Part shown: positions 26,317 to 36,558 of the stretch, piece by piece
Position numbering within the stretch: position 1 is the first letter of the stretch
How the letters are laid out: every line of letters begins with the position of its first letter
The notes under the pieces: model-generated
What the model was told of the DNA's origin: nothing
The model's database searches: none
The model's input: the letters and a program-made list of their open reading frames with translations, nothing else
Translations under genes and position numbers: made by a program
Source of the DNA: Nocardia aobensis NBRC 100429
GTDB taxonomy: Bacteria > Actinomycetota > Actinomycetes > Mycobacteriales > Mycobacteriaceae
DNA: 45,520 nt
Assembly (NCBI RefSeq): GCF_000308375.1
Contig: NZ_BAFQ01000138.1
Coordinates: 1 to 45,520, forward strand
Direction: 5' to 3'

Positions 26317-29300
26317 TCATTCGGCAGCGGTCTCGTTCATGCGCAGTTCCACCAGCAGATCGCCACCTTCCACCTGCTGCACCGTGCCGATGGCAACGCG
26401 GGCGACGACACCGGCGCGGGGTGCGGTGATGGCGGCCTCCATCTTCATGGCCTCGATCGTGCCGACCGTGTCACCGGCGGCGACCGTGTCACCTTCGCCG
26501 ACGGTCAGCGTGACGACACCGGCGAAGGGGGCGGCGATGTGGCCGGCGTTGTTCTTGTCGGCCTTCTCCGCGACCGGGACCTCGCTGGCGATCGAGCGGT
26601 CGCGCACCTGTACCGGACGCAGCTGCCCGTTGAGGATGCACATGACCGTGCGCATACCCCGCTCGTCCGGCTCGGAGATCGCCTCCAGACCGATCAGCAG
26701 GGTGACGCCCTTCTCCAGTTCGACGCGGTGTTCCTCGCCGTGGCGCAGTCCGTAGAAGAACTGATTCGCCGACAAGCCGGTGGTGTCGCCGTATTTCTCC
26801 CGATGCGTCAGGAATTCCGCGGTGGGTGCGGGAAACAGCAACCGGTTCAACGTCTCTCGGCGCTGCTGCGACGAACCGTCCAGCGCCGCGGCGTCTTCCG
26901 CGGTCAACGGCACTTCCGGCTTCGCCGGGCCGCGGCCCTCGAGAGCGCGGCTGCGGAAGGGTTCGGGCCAGCCACCCGCCGGGGTGCCGAGTTCGCCGCG
27001 CAGGAACCCGATGACCGAGTCCGGGATGTCGTAGCGCGCCGGGTCGGTGGCGAAATCCTCCACGTCCACACCGGATCCGACCAGGGACAGGGCGAGATCA
27101 CCGACGACCTTCGAGGACGGGGTGACCTTGACCAGGCGGCCCAGCAGCCGGTCGGCGGCCGCGTATTTCGCCTCGACCTCCTCGAACCGGTCGCCCAGCC
27201 CGAGTGCGATGGCCTGCTGCCGCAGATTCGACAGCTGCCCACCCGGAATCTCGTGGTGGTACACCCGGCCCGTCGGCCCCGGCAATCCGGATTCGAAGGG
27301 CGCGTACACCTTGCGCAACGCCTCCCAGTACGGCTCGAGATCACAGACGGCGTCGAGGTTCAGCCCGGTGTCGTAGGGCGAATGCGCCGCCGCGGCGACG
27401 ATCGCCGACAGTGCGGGCTGGCTCGTGGTGCCGGCCATCGGGGCGCTCGCCCCGTCCACGGCGTCCGCGCCGGCCTGCCAGGCCGCCAGATAGGTGGCGA
27501 GCTGACCGCCCGGGGTGTCGTGGGTGTGCACGTGCACCGGCAGATCGAAGTTGCTGCGCAGCGCCGTCACCAGCGTGTGCGCGGCCGGCGCCCGCAGCAG
27601 TCCGGCCATGTCCTTGATCGCCAGCACGTGTGCGCCTGCCTCGACGATCTGCTCGGCGAGCTTCAGGTAGTAGTCGAGGGTGTAGAGGTTCTCGTTCGGA
27701 TTCGACAGATCGCCGGTGTAGGACATCGCGACCTCGGCCAGCGCGGTCCCGGTCTCACGCACCGCGTCGATCGCCGGCCGCATCTGATCCACATTGTTGA
27801 GTGCGTCGAAGATCCGGAAGATGTCGATGCCGGTATCGGTGGCCTCCCGCACGAACGCCCGCGTCACCTGCTCCGGATACGGCGTGTAGCCGACGGTGTT
27901 GCGCCCGCGCAGCAGCATCTGCAGGCAGATGTTCGGAATCGCCTCCCGCAGTGCGGCCAGCCGCTCCCACGGATCCTCGTACAGGAATCGCAGCGCCACA
28001 TCGTAGGTCGCGCCACCCCAGCACTCGACCGACAGCAGTTCGGGCGTCATCCGGGCCACGTGTCCGGCCACCGTCAGCAGTCCACGCGTCCGCACCCGGG
28101 TGGCGAGCAGCGACTGATGGGCGTCGCGGAACGTGGTGTCGGTGACGCCGACGGCGTCGCGGTCGCGTAACCAGCGCGCGAACCCCTCGGGCCCCAGCTC
28201 GAGCAGGCGCTGGCGGGTGCCGTCCGGCGGCGGCGCACTCAGATCGATCGCCGGCAGCTTGTCGTGCGGATATACCGCCGTCGGCCGCTCACCGTGCGGC
28301 TTGTTCACCGTCACGTCGGCCAGATAGCGCAGGATGCGGGTGCCTCGGTCGGCCGAACCGCGCTGGGTCAGCAGCTCCGGGCGCTCGTCGATGAACGAGG
28401 TGGTGATCCGCCCGGCCCGGAAGTCCGGATCGTCGAGCACCGCCTGCAGGAACGGGATGTTCGTGGCCACGCCACGGATGCGGAACTCCGCCACCGCGCG
28501 CCGGGCCCGCGCCACGGCCTGCGGGAAGTCGCGGCCGCGGCAGGTCAGCTTCACCAGCATGGAGTCGAAGTGCGCGCCGACCTCGGCGCCGAGGTTCGCA
28601 CCGCCGTCGAGGCGGATACCACCGCCGCCGGGCGAGCGGTAGGCGGTGATGCGTCCGGTGTCGGGTCGGAAGCCGTTGGCCGGATCCTCGGTCGTGATCC
28701 GGCACTGCAGCGCGGCACCGTGAATCGACACGCTGTCCTGGCTCAGTCCCAGATCCGCCAGCGACTCGCCGGCCGCGATGCGCAGCTGCGACTGCACGAG
28801 GTCGACGTCGGTGATCTCCTCGGTCACCGTGTGCTCGACCTGGATGCGCGGGTTCATCTCGATGAACACGTGCCGGCCGCGCTCGTCGAGCAGGAACTCC
28901 ACGGTGCCGGCGCACGAGTACCCGATCTGCCGCGCGAAGGCCACCGCGTCCGCGCAAATGCGCATCCGCAGTGCGGGATCCAGATTCGGCGCGGGCGCCA
29001 GCTCGATCACCTTCTGGTGCCGCCGCTGCAGCGAACAGTCGCGCTCGAACAGATGCATGACGTTGCCGTGCTGATCGGCCAGGATCTGCACCTCGATATG
29101 ACGGGGGTTGATCACCGCCTGCTCGAGGAAGACCGTCGCGTCCCCGAACGCCGACTCCGCCTCGCGCATGGCCGCCTCGATCGCCTCGCGCAGCTGCACC
29201 CGGTCCGCGACCCGGCGCATACCCCGGCCACCACCACCGGCGACCGCCTTCACGAACACCGGGAACTCCATCTGCTCCGCGGCGCGCAGCAGCTCCTCGA

Positions 29301-29721
29301 CATCGGCCGAGGGCGCGCTGGAGTTCAGCACCGGAAGCCCGGCGGCCTTCGCCGCCGCGATGGCCCGTGCCTTGTTACCGGTCAGTTCGAGCACCTCGGC
29401 CGAGGGACCGATGAAGGTGATGCCCTCCGCCGCGCACGCCGCCGCGAGGTCCGGATTCTCCGACAGGAAGCCGTAGCCGGGGTAGACCGCATCGGCGCCG
29501 GCGGACTTGGCGGCGCTGATGATCTCGGGAATCGAGAGGTAGGCCCGCACGGGATGTCCGGGGACACCGATTTGATACGACTCGTCGGCCTTGAGGCGAT
29601 GCACCGAGTTGCGATCTTCGTAGGGGAAAACCGCCACGGTGCCGATGCCGAGTTCGTAGGCGGCACGGAAGGCACGGATGGCGATTTCCCCGCGGTTGGC
29701 GACCAGCACTTTGGAGAACAT
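26317..29721 (-). CDS. pyc: Pyruvate carboxylase
   Basis: A 1134-residue single-chain biotin enzyme that makes oxaloacetate from pyruvate and bicarbonate. The biotin carboxylase domain occupies about residues 1-450 (VANRGEIAIRAFRAA; the GGGGRGM ATP loop). The carboxyltransferase domain covers about 535-800 (RDAHQSLLATRVRT). A PYC-type linker and the biotinyl domain follow, with Lys1093 in EAMKMEA as the biotin site. Domain order and length are normal. Divergent from the metE riboswitch leader. In M. tuberculosis the orthologue Rv2967c also neighbours rsmD. Confidence 0.98.
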   Translation of the reverse strand: MFSKVLVANRGEIAIRAFRAAYELGIGTVAVFPYEDRNSVHRLKADESYQIGVPGHPVRAYLSIPEIISAAKSAGADAVYPGYGFLSENPDLAAACAAEGITFIGPSAEVLELTGNKARAIAAAKAAGLPVLNSSAPSADVEELLRAAEQMEFPVFVKAVAGGGGRGMRRVADRVQLREAIEAAMREAESAFGDATVFLEQAVINPRHIEVQILADQHGNVMHLFERDCSLQRRHQKVIELAPAPNLDPALRMRICADAVAFARQIGYSCAGTVEFLLDERGRHVFIEMNPRIQVEHTVTEEITDVDLVQSQLRIAAGESLADLGLSQDSVSIHGAALQCRITTEDPANGFRPDTGRITAYRSPGGGGIRLDGGANLGAEVGAHFDSMLVKLTCRGRDFPQAVARARRAVAEFRIRGVATNIPFLQAVLDDPDFRAGRITTSFIDERPELLTQRGSADRGTRILRYLADVTVNKPHGERPTAVYPHDKLPAIDLSAPPPDGTRQRLLELGPEGFARWLRDRDAVGVTDTTFRDAHQSLLATRVRTRGLLTVAGHVARMTPELLSVECWGGATYDVALRFLYEDPWERLAALREAIPNICLQMLLRGRNTVGYTPYPEQVTRAFVREATDTGIDIFRIFDALNNVDQMRPAIDAVRETGTALAEVAMSYTGDLSNPNENLYTLDYYLKLAEQIVEAGAHVLAIKDMAGLLRAPAAHTLVTALRSNFDLPVHVHTHDTPGGQLATYLAAWQAGADAVDGASAPMAGTTSQPALSAIVAAAAHSPYDTGLNLDAVCDLEPYWEALRKVYAPFESGLPGPTGRVYHHEIPGGQLSNLRQQAIALGLGDRFEEVEAKYAAADRLLGRLVKVTPSSKVVGDLALSLVGSGVDVEDFATDPARYDIPDSVIGFLRGELGTPAGGWPEPFRSRALEGRGPAKPEVPLTAEDAAALDGSSQQRRETLNRLLFPAPTAEFLTHREKYGDTTGLSANQFFYGLRHGEEHRVELEKGVTLLIGLEAISEPDERGMRTVMCILNGQLRPVQVRDRSIASEVPVAEKADKNNAGHIAAPFAGVVTLTVGEGDTVAAGDTVGTIEAMKMEAAITAPRAGVVARVAIGTVQQVEGGDLLVELRMNETAAE

Positions 29722-29944
29722 TCGATAAAGGTACCTGCCCGGTGAGCGGGGCCGGACAGCGAATACGGCTTCGCAGCCATCCTCACAAACCGGATCGGCG
29801 AGTCTGCGAAGTTGTGTTCTTCCAGCGGAAACATAGGCGGCCGGGCGGGCGGTGTTTCCCCTGCCGCTCGCGGTGGATTACGCTCGGGAACGCAGCTGGT
29901 TCGCTGCCGTCGACGAGTTGGAGCCCCGAGCGTCGCGCGCAGCG

Positions 29945-30140
29945 TCGAAACCGGTCCTCGCGGACCGGCGAGAGGGAACCCGGTGGGAATCCGGGACTGT
30001 CCCGCAGCGGTGAACAGGAACGACCGCCGTCATGAGCACTGGATCATTTCCGGGAAGCGACGGCCAGTAGGCGACATCCGGGGCCCATCTCCGGACCGGT
30101 CCGCACGACCGATGCCTGTGAGTCCGAAGACCTGCCGGTT
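29945..30140 (+). promoter_or_regulatory. Cobalamin riboswitch controlling metE
   Basis: The conserved core is readable: GAGAGGGAA, GGTGGGAATCCGGGACTG followed by TCCCGCAGCGG (29983-30010), a central domain including GGGAAGCGACGGCCAGTAGG (30052-30071), and the 3' box GTGAGTCCGAAGACCTGCC (about 30118-30136). AACCGG near 29949 can pair with CCGGTT at 30135-30140 to close P1. A hairpin CCGGTCC-TCGC-GGACCGG (29951-29968) lies at the 5' side and competes with P1. B12 binding would repress the B12-independent methionine synthase. Boundaries are approximate. Confidence 0.9.
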
Positions 30141-30142
30141 GT

Positions 30143-30235
30143 GCCGGATACGCCGTATCCGGCGGCCACCGCCTCGTGGATCGGGCGGGCGGACCCGCGG
30201 CACACCGGAACCCCCGGTGCGGCAGTGTTTTTCGG
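30143..30235 (+). terminator. Expression platform of the metE riboswitch with terminator-like hairpin
   Basis: CCGGATA-CGCCG-TATCCGG (30143-30161) forms a perfect 7-bp hairpin. Further down CACCGG-like pairing of 30203-30208 with CCGGTG (30214-30219) is followed, about 8 nt on, by GTTTTT. That combination resembles a Rho-independent terminator, which is uncommon at this GC content. Control could instead be at translation initiation. Confidence 0.45.
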
Positions 30236-30288
30236 GGCTTCGTCCGCCGTGCGGCGGTGACCTGTGGCTTCCACTTCTGGAGAACACC

Positions 30289-32559
30289 GTGACTGTCACA
30301 ACGCATACTCGTTTCACCGCAACGGTTCTGGGCCTGCCCCGCATCGGGCCGCGGCGCGAACTCAAACGCGCCGTCGAAGGTTATTGGGCCGGACGGATCG
30401 ACGCCGCCGAACTGCAGGCCGTCGCCCGGCAGCTGCGCGCGCAGGGCTGGACCGCGGCGCGTGACGCCGGCCTCGACGCGATACCGGTGGGCACCTTCTC
30501 GTTCTACGACCAGATGCTCGATACCGCGGTCATGCTGGGCGCGCTGCCGCCGCGAGTCGCCGGCATCGGCGATCCGCTGGACCGCTATTTCGCCGCCGCG
30601 CGCGGCGCCGAGGGCGTCGAACCGCTGGAGATGACCAAATGGTTCGACACCAACTACCACTATCTGGTGCCCGAAATCGGCCCGGACACCCGGTTCGCCC
30701 TCGATCCGTCGGCACTGCTCGGCGAGCTGCGCGAGGCGCGTGAGCTGGGCATCGCCGCCCGGCCGGTGGTGATCGGCCCGCTGACCTTCCTGGCGCTGTC
30801 CAAAGGTGTCGGCGGCGTCGCGCCGAGGGACCGGCTGGCCGAGCTGATCCCGCTGTACCGGGACCTGCTGGCCCGCCTGGCCGACGCGGGCGCCGCGTGG
30901 GTCCAGATCGACGAACCCGTGCTGGTGCGCGACCTCTCCGAGGCCGAACTCGGCGCCGTCCGCACCACCTACGCCGAATTGAGCGACGGGGACCGGCGGC
31001 CGAACATCCTGGTGGCCACCTACTTCGGCTCCCCGGGTCCGGCGCTGGGCGCCCTGGCCGCCACGCCGGTCGAGGGGGTGGCACTCGACTTCCGTTCCGG
31101 CACAACCGTTTCCGAGGTCGCCGCAGTGCCCGCCCTGGCGGACAAACTGGTGGTGGCCGGTGTGGTGGACGGCCGTAACATCTGGCGCACGGATCTGGAA
31201 GCGGCGCTGAGTGAGCTGGCCACCCTGCTGGGTTCGGTCGGCGCGCTGGCGGTGTCGACCTCGAGTTCACTGCTGCATGTGCCGTATTCGCTGGACGCGG
31301 AGCCCGGCCTGGATCCGGTGCTGCGGTCGTGGCTGGCTTTCGGCGCCGAGAAGATCGACGAGGTGCGGGTCCTGGCGCATGCGGTCGGTGCGGGCACCGA
31401 CGCGGTCGCCGCGGAGCTCGCCGCATCCCGTGCCGCGATCGCGAGCCGCCGCTCCGATCCGCGTCTGCACAACGAGGCGGTGCGGGCCCGGCTCGCCGGT
31501 CTCGGTGAGGATCAGGCGCGGCGGGCGCCGGCGCAGCGCCGCAGTGAGCTGCAGCGCGCACAGCTGCGCCTGCCGCTGCTGCCCACGACCACCATCGGCT
31601 CCTATCCGCAGACCACCGCGATCCGCACCGCTCGCGCGGACCTGCGCGCCGGCACGATCGACGACGCGCAGTATCGCGAGCGGATGCGCGCCGAGATCGC
31701 GGATGTGATTGCGCTACAGGAGGATCTGGGGCTCGACGTGCTCGTGCACGGCGAACCCGAGCGCAACGACATGGTTCAGTACTTCGCCGAACAGCTCGAC
31801 GGCTTCGCCGCCACCGACAACGGCTGGGTGCAGTCCTACGGCACCCGCTGCGTGCGCCCGCCGATCCTCTACGGCGACGTCGTGCGCACCGCGCCGATGA
31901 CCGTCGAGTGGATCACCTACGCCCAATCGCTGACCGCCAGGCCGGTCAAGGGCATGCTGACCGGCCCGGTCACGATTCTGGCCTGGTCGTTCGTGCGCGA
32001 CGATCAGCCGCTCGCCGACACCGCGCGGCAGGTGGCGCTGGCCATTCGCGACGAGACGGTGGATCTGGAGGCCGCCGGCATCCGGATCGTCCAGGTCGAC
32101 GAACCCGCGCTGCGGGAGCTGCTGCCGCTGCGCCGTGCTGATCAGGAGCAGTACCTGGACTGGGCCGTGGGCGCGTTCCGCCTGGCCACCGCCGGGGTTC
32201 GCGACGACACTCAGATCCACACCCATCTGTGCTACTCCGAATTCGGCGAGATCATCGGAGCCATCGCGGCCTTGGATGCCGATGTCACATCGGTGGAGGC
32301 GGCGCGCTCGCATATGGAGATCCTCGACGATCTCACCACCGCCGGATACGCGCTCGGCATCGGGCCCGGCGTCTACGACATCCACTCACCGCGGGTGCCG
32401 AGTGTGAGCGAGATCGAGAACTCGCTGCGCGAAGCGATGAAAGCCGTTCCGGCGGAGCGGTTGTGGGTGAATCCGGACTGCGGACTCAAGACCCGCGGCC
32501 GCGCCGAGGTGGAGGCGTCGCTGCGCAATATGGTCGAGGCGGCCGCGCTGGTGCGCTGA
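30289..32559 (+). CDS. metE: Cobalamin-independent methionine synthase MetE
   Basis: A 756-residue enzyme transferring a methyl group from 5-methyltetrahydropteroyltri-glutamate to homocysteine. The N-terminal domain opens [19 protein letters not shown]. The catalytic domain begins [10 protein letters not shown] near residue 430 and carries the zinc ligands His646 and Cys648 (HTHLCYSEF) and Cys731 (NPDCGLKTR), in register with E. coli MetE. The GTG start is chosen because CTGGAG lies 6 nt upstream and the protein then has family length; longer frames run into the riboswitch. Repression by B12 through that riboswitch is expected. Confidence 0.98.
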   Translation: MTVTTHTRFTATVLGLPRIGPRRELKRAVEGYWAGRIDAAELQAVARQLRAQGWTAARDAGLDAIPVGTFSFYDQMLDTAVMLGALPPRVAGIGDPLDRYFAAARGAEGVEPLEMTKWFDTNYHYLVPEIGPDTRFALDPSALLGELREARELGIAARPVVIGPLTFLALSKGVGGVAPRDRLAELIPLYRDLLARLADAGAAWVQIDEPVLVRDLSEAELGAVRTTYAELSDGDRRPNILVATYFGSPGPALGALAATPVEGVALDFRSGTTVSEVAAVPALADKLVVAGVVDGRNIWRTDLEAALSELATLLGSVGALAVSTSSSLLHVPYSLDAEPGLDPVLRSWLAFGAEKIDEVRVLAHAVGAGTDAVAAELAASRAAIASRRSDPRLHNEAVRARLAGLGEDQARRAPAQRRSELQRAQLRLPLLPTTTIGSYPQTTAIRTARADLRAGTIDDAQYRERMRAEIADVIALQEDLGLDVLVHGEPERNDMVQYFAEQLDGFAATDNGWVQSYGTRCVRPPILYGDVVRTAPMTVEWITYAQSLTARPVKGMLTGPVTILAWSFVRDDQPLADTARQVALAIRDETVDLEAAGIRIVQVDEPALRELLPLRRADQEQYLDWAVGAFRLATAGVRDDTQIHTHLCYSEFGEIIGAIAALDADVTSVEAARSHMEILDDLTTAGYALGIGPGVYDIHSPRVPSVSEIENSLREAMKAVPAERLWVNPDCGLKTRGRAEVEASLRNMVEAAALVR

Positions 32560-32570
32560 TACCGCACGGT

Positions 32571-32598
32571 CGGCGACTCGCCCGGACGCGGGTCGCCG
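32571..32598 (+). terminator. Terminator hairpin after metE
   Basis: CGGCGACTCGC (32571-32581) pairs with GCGGGTCGCCG (32588-32598) over 11 bp, with one G-U pair and a 6-nt loop, starting 11 bp after the metE stop. There is no U tract. Confidence 0.6.
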
Positions 32599-32753
32599 GC
32601 CGGACAGGCTCTCGGAAATGTGGCTCCGGCGAGCCCCAGCAGCCTCTCCGGCAACCTTTTCCACCCGGTAGTTCACCACCTCCGAGCAGCACTTCCGCTA
32701 TCGTGCACCCACCGGATCCGGCCGCCTACTTCGCACGCTACGCATGTCCGAAG

Positions 32754-32821
32754 TTGATCAAAACTCCTTGCAACAGCAGATTTTTGTACGCGCCGAGTAG
32801 CGAAATTGCAATGATTGCGAA
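32754..32821 (+). promoter_or_regulatory. AT-rich control region with TTGCAA/TTGCGA sites before the RamB-like gene
   Basis: An unusually AT-rich stretch with TTGATCAA (32754-32761), TTGCAA (32768-32773), TTGCAA inside the palindrome ATTGCAAT (32805-32812) and TTGCGA (32815-32820). RamB of Corynebacterium binds TTTGCAAA-like cores, so these are candidate autoregulatory sites. TTGTAC at 32784-32789 could be a -35 box. Confidence 0.5.
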
Positions 32822-32844
32822 GATGTGAAGGTAGCATCTGCGGC

Positions 32845-34266
32845 GTGCGCAAGATGTATGCGGGTGCCCGGTTACGGCGGTTGCGCGAAGAACGACGGAT
32901 GACCCAGGCCGCCCTGGCCAAGTCGTTGGAGCTTTCGCCCAGCTATCTCAATCAGCTCGAACGTGACCAGCGACCCCTGACTATTCCCGTTCTCCTGAAA
33001 CTCAATTCGACCTTCGATCTGGATGTGCAATTCTTCGCCGCCGACTCCGACGCACGCCTGGTGTCGGACCTGCACGAGGTGCTGGTGGAGGCGGCCGGCG
33101 GCACCGCCCCGCCGGCCGCGGAGGTCGAAGATCTCGCCACCCGGCTGCCGGAGGTCGCCAAGACCATCGTCGCCATGCATCGCCGTCTGCGCGCCACGAC
33201 CGATCAGCTCGATCTGTTGTCGTCGAAGGTCGCCGCCCCCGCCGGGGCGCCCGGCGTTCCGATGCCCTACGAGGATGTGCGCGACTTCTTCTACGACCAC
33301 CACAACCACATCCCCCAGCTGGATCTGGCCGCCGAACGGCTGTTCGACGAATGCGGTCTGACCATCGGATCGATCGATCGCCAACTTGCCCGCGTGGCCG
33401 AGGAGCGGGCCGGGGTCACCGTTCTGGTCCGCGGCGACGGCGCCGATCCCGCCGTTCCGAAACGGCGCTACGACCCCGAGACCCGCACCCTCATCCTCGC
33501 GCGCCGACTGCGCCCCGGTCAGCGGGCATTCCAGATCGCCACCACGCTCGCCTTCCTGCTGCACGGCGATCTGCTCGACGAGGTCCTCGACGCCACCCCG
33601 TCGCTGGTCGGTGAATCGCGGGCGCTGGCCCGGGTCGGCCTGGCCAACTATTTCGCGGGCGCGGTGGTGCTGCCGTACGGGAAGTTCCTGCGGTCGGCCG
33701 AGGAACTGTCCTACGACATCGACCTGCTCTCGCTGCGTTTCGAGGTCGGCTTCGAGACGGTCTGCCATCGGCTGAGCACGCTGCAGCGGCAGGGACAGCG
33801 CGGGGTGCCGTTCTTCTTCGTCCGCACCGACCGCGCGGGAAATATCTCGAAACGCCAGTCCGCCACCGCATTCCACTTCTCCAGAGTGGGTGGGAGCTGC
33901 CCGCTGTGGGTGGTGCACGAGGCGTTCTCCCATCCCGGGCGGATCCTCACGCAGGTCGCGGCCATGCCCGACGGCCGCCGCTATCTGTGGATCGCGCGCA
34001 CGACCTATCCCAGTCCGCACGGATTCGGCACCGCCACCAAGGAGTTCGCGGTCGGGCTGGGCTGCGATATCGAATACGCCGATCGGCTGGTGTATTCGCA
34101 AGGCCTGCAGCTCGACGAGCCGGCCGCCGCGGTGCCCATCGGCGCCGGCTGCAAGGTGTGCGAGCGGCCCGCCTGCCCGCAGCGCGCGTTCCCGCAGATC
34201 GGCCGCCCGCTGGCGGTCACCGAGAATTCCAGCGTCGATCTGCCGTATCCGCCCGCGGTCCGCTGA
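32845..34266 (+). CDS. RamB/short-chain fatty-acid-responsive XRE-family regulator
   Basis: A 473-residue regulator. An XRE helix-turn-helix lies at about residues 5-58 (MTQAALAKSLELSPSYLNQLERD). An IrrE-like (DUF955) region and the DUF2083 C-terminal region follow, the latter with four cysteines (CKVCERPACPQR and an earlier SCP) typical of RamB and PrpR. Relatives control acetate, propionate and glyoxylate-cycle genes. The start is GTG 32845 (VRKMYAGARLRRL); ATG 32854 is an alternative, and the ribosome site is weak. Its stop abuts the recG stop with no intergenic base (TGATCA). Whether it is RamB itself or a paralogue cannot be decided here. Confidence 0.85.
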   Translation: MRKMYAGARLRRLREERRMTQAALAKSLELSPSYLNQLERDQRPLTIPVLLKLNSTFDLDVQFFAADSDARLVSDLHEVLVEAAGGTAPPAAEVEDLATRLPEVAKTIVAMHRRLRATTDQLDLLSSKVAAPAGAPGVPMPYEDVRDFFYDHHNHIPQLDLAAERLFDECGLTIGSIDRQLARVAEERAGVTVLVRGDGADPAVPKRRYDPETRTLILARRLRPGQRAFQIATTLAFLLHGDLLDEVLDATPSLVGESRALARVGLANYFAGAVVLPYGKFLRSAEELSYDIDLLSLRFEVGFETVCHRLSTLQRQGQRGVPFFFVRTDRAGNISKRQSATAFHFSRVGGSCPLWVVHEAFSHPGRILTQVAAMPDGRRYLWIARTTYPSPHGFGTATKEFAVGLGCDIEYADRLVYSQGLQLDEPAAAVPIGAGCKVCERPACPQRAFPQIGRPLAVTENSSVDLPYPPAVR

Positions 34267-36558
34267 TCAGGACTTCGCCAGATATTCCAGCCGCTCGGAG
34301 TCGACGGCGGCATGCATCATATTCGCCAATCCCGGATGGGCGGCCAGCCCCGGATCGGCGTCGACGATCTCCCGCGCCAGCACCTGGGCGGTGGTGATGA
34401 CGTCGAGATCGTCGAGCAAGGAGAGCAGTTTCAGGCTGCGCGCGGTACCCGACTGCGCCGAACCCAGCACATCGCCCTCCCGGCGCTGCCGCAGATCGAG
34501 CACCGACAGTTCGAAACCGTCCAGCGTGCCGGCCACCGCCTCCAGCCGCGCCATGGCCGTACCCATCGGCGAGGTTTCGGTGATGAGCAGGCACAGACCG
34601 GGATGCTTGCCGCGACCCACGCGACCGCGCAGCTGATGCAGCTGGCTGACGCCGAACCGGTCGGCGTCCACGATGACCATGACGGTCGCATTGGGCACGT
34701 CGACCCCGACCTCTACGACCGTGGTGCAGATCAGCACGTCGATATCGCCGTCGTTGAACGAGCGCATGACGCGATCCTTGTCGTCGGTCGGCAGCCGGCC
34801 GTGCAACAGTCCGAGACGCAGATCGGCCAGCGGCCCGGTGCGCAGCGTTTCGAAGACGTCGATCGCGGCATGGGTGGTCGGCGCCTCGCCCGTGTCGTCG
34901 TCGGCTTGTTTGCGGCTCTTGCCTTTCGACTTGGCGCCCTTCTTCGGTGCGCCGTCGTCCTCCTCGTCGCCGATGCGCGAGCACACCACGTAGGCCTGCC
35001 GGCCCGCCGCCACCTCTTCCCGGATCCGCTCCCAGGCGCGCTCGACCCATGCCGGTTTCATCCGGGCCGGCACCACCCGGGTGGTGATGGGTGAGCGGCC
35101 GCGCGGCAGTTCGGTCAGGGTGGAGGTTTCCAGATCGCCGAGGGTGGTCATCGCGATGGTGCGCGGAATCGGCGTCGCGGTCATCACCAGCAGATGCGGG
35201 GTGATGCCGTCTTTCGCCTTGGCGCGCAACGCGTCTCGCTGCTCCACACCGAAGCGGTGCTGTTCGTCGACGATCACCATGCCCAGATCGAAGAATTCGA
35301 CCGCGTCCTGGATCAGCGCGTGCGTGCCGATCACGATGCCGGCCGTCCCGGTCACCACGTCCAGCAGTGCCGCCTTCTTCGCACTCGCCGACATCGAACC
35401 GGTCAGCAGCACCACCTTGGTGGCATGGTCGGCGGCGCCCAGTTCACCCGCGTCACCGAGATCGCCGAGCATCGACCGAAGCGACCGATAATGCTGGGCG
35501 GCAAGGACTTCCGTCGGTGCCAGCAGCGCACACTGCAGTCCGGCATCGACCACCTGCAACATCGCGTGCAGGGCGACGATAGTCTTACCGGAACCGACCT
35601 CACCCTGCAGCAACCGGTGCATCGGATGCGGGCGCGACAGGTCCCCGGAGATCTCGGCGATCACCTTGTTCTGGCCGGCGGTCAGCTCGAACGGCAGGCG
35701 CTGTTCGAATTCGGCGGCGATACCGTCGGAGCGGGGCGGGCACGGCCGCGCGGTGCGCCCGGCGGCGTCGTGGCGGCGCTGAGCCAGAACCAGCTGCAAC
35801 GCCAGGGCCTCGTCGAAGCGCAGCCGCTGCCGGGCCTGGTCGATATCGGATTTTCGTTCGGGCAGGTGGATCAGCCGCAGCGCATCCGACACGGGAAGCA
35901 GTTCGTGGTCTTCGCGAAGGTCCTGCGGCAGCGGATCGTCGATCGGGTCGAGCTGGTCGAGCACCTGCCGCACACAAGCCAGAATGTCCCAGCTCTGCAC
36001 CTTCGCGGTCGCCGGATACACCGGGATGTATTCCCGCTCGAAGAACGAGATATCCACTCCCCCAGCGCCTTTCGCACTCTCCGCCAGACCGCGGAGGGCG
36101 CCGCCGCCGCGCACGGAGGTGAGACTGTCCACCGATTCGGCGGTTTCGGGCAGGATCAGATACGACGGATGCGACAGATTCCAGCGGTCCGGCCGCCACC
36201 AGTGCACGGTGCCCGACATCATGGCCCGAACACCCTGTTTGACAAGGTAATTCACCTTGTCGCCGTTGAAGAAGGTGATCTCCACCGGCTTCGCGGAGCC
36301 GGTGTCGAGTTCCACCTTGAGCAGTTTGCCGCGACGCTGGCGCATCGGCCGCAGTTCGGTCTTGCTCACCCGGCCCACCACCGTGATGTGGGCGCCCTCC
36401 TCGGGGGCCTCCTCGGTGAGCGGCTGGCCCTGGGTGGCGTAACGCAGCGGATAGTGCCGCAGCAGATCCTCGACGATATGCATATCGAAGGCGTCGGCCA
36501 GCGGTTCGGCCGCCTTCACCCCCAGCACGTGATCGAGCCGGTCGCTCAGTGTCGCCAT
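34267..36558 (-). CDS. recG: ATP-dependent DNA helicase RecG
   Basis: A 763-residue branch-migration helicase that remodels stalled forks and Holliday junctions. The N-terminal wedge OB domain covers about residues 50-150. Walker A is GEVGSGKT, the Walker B region is VDEQHRFGV, and LVMTATPIPRT and the QLRGRVGRG motif VI are all intact. An Arg/Lys/Asp-rich low-complexity insert sits between the helicase halves. It is downstream of the DAK2 gene with no gap (36559), likely cotranscribed, as in M. tuberculosis Rv2973c-Rv2974c. Confidence 0.98.
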   Translation of the reverse strand: MATLSDRLDHVLGVKAAEPLADAFDMHIVEDLLRHYPLRYATQGQPLTEEAPEEGAHITVVGRVSKTELRPMRQRRGKLLKVELDTGSAKPVEITFFNGDKVNYLVKQGVRAMMSGTVHWWRPDRWNLSHPSYLILPETAESVDSLTSVRGGGALRGLAESAKGAGGVDISFFEREYIPVYPATAKVQSWDILACVRQVLDQLDPIDDPLPQDLREDHELLPVSDALRLIHLPERKSDIDQARQRLRFDEALALQLVLAQRRHDAAGRTARPCPPRSDGIAAEFEQRLPFELTAGQNKVIAEISGDLSRPHPMHRLLQGEVGSGKTIVALHAMLQVVDAGLQCALLAPTEVLAAQHYRSLRSMLGDLGDAGELGAADHATKVVLLTGSMSASAKKAALLDVVTGTAGIVIGTHALIQDAVEFFDLGMVIVDEQHRFGVEQRDALRAKAKDGITPHLLVMTATPIPRTIAMTTLGDLETSTLTELPRGRSPITTRVVPARMKPAWVERAWERIREEVAAGRQAYVVCSRIGDEEDDGAPKKGAKSKGKSRKQADDDTGEAPTTHAAIDVFETLRTGPLADLRLGLLHGRLPTDDKDRVMRSFNDGDIDVLICTTVVEVGVDVPNATVMVIVDADRFGVSQLHQLRGRVGRGKHPGLCLLITETSPMGTAMARLEAVAGTLDGFELSVLDLRQRREGDVLGSAQSGTARSLKLLSLLDDLDVITTAQVLAREIVDADPGLAAHPGLANMMHAAVDSERLEYLAKS

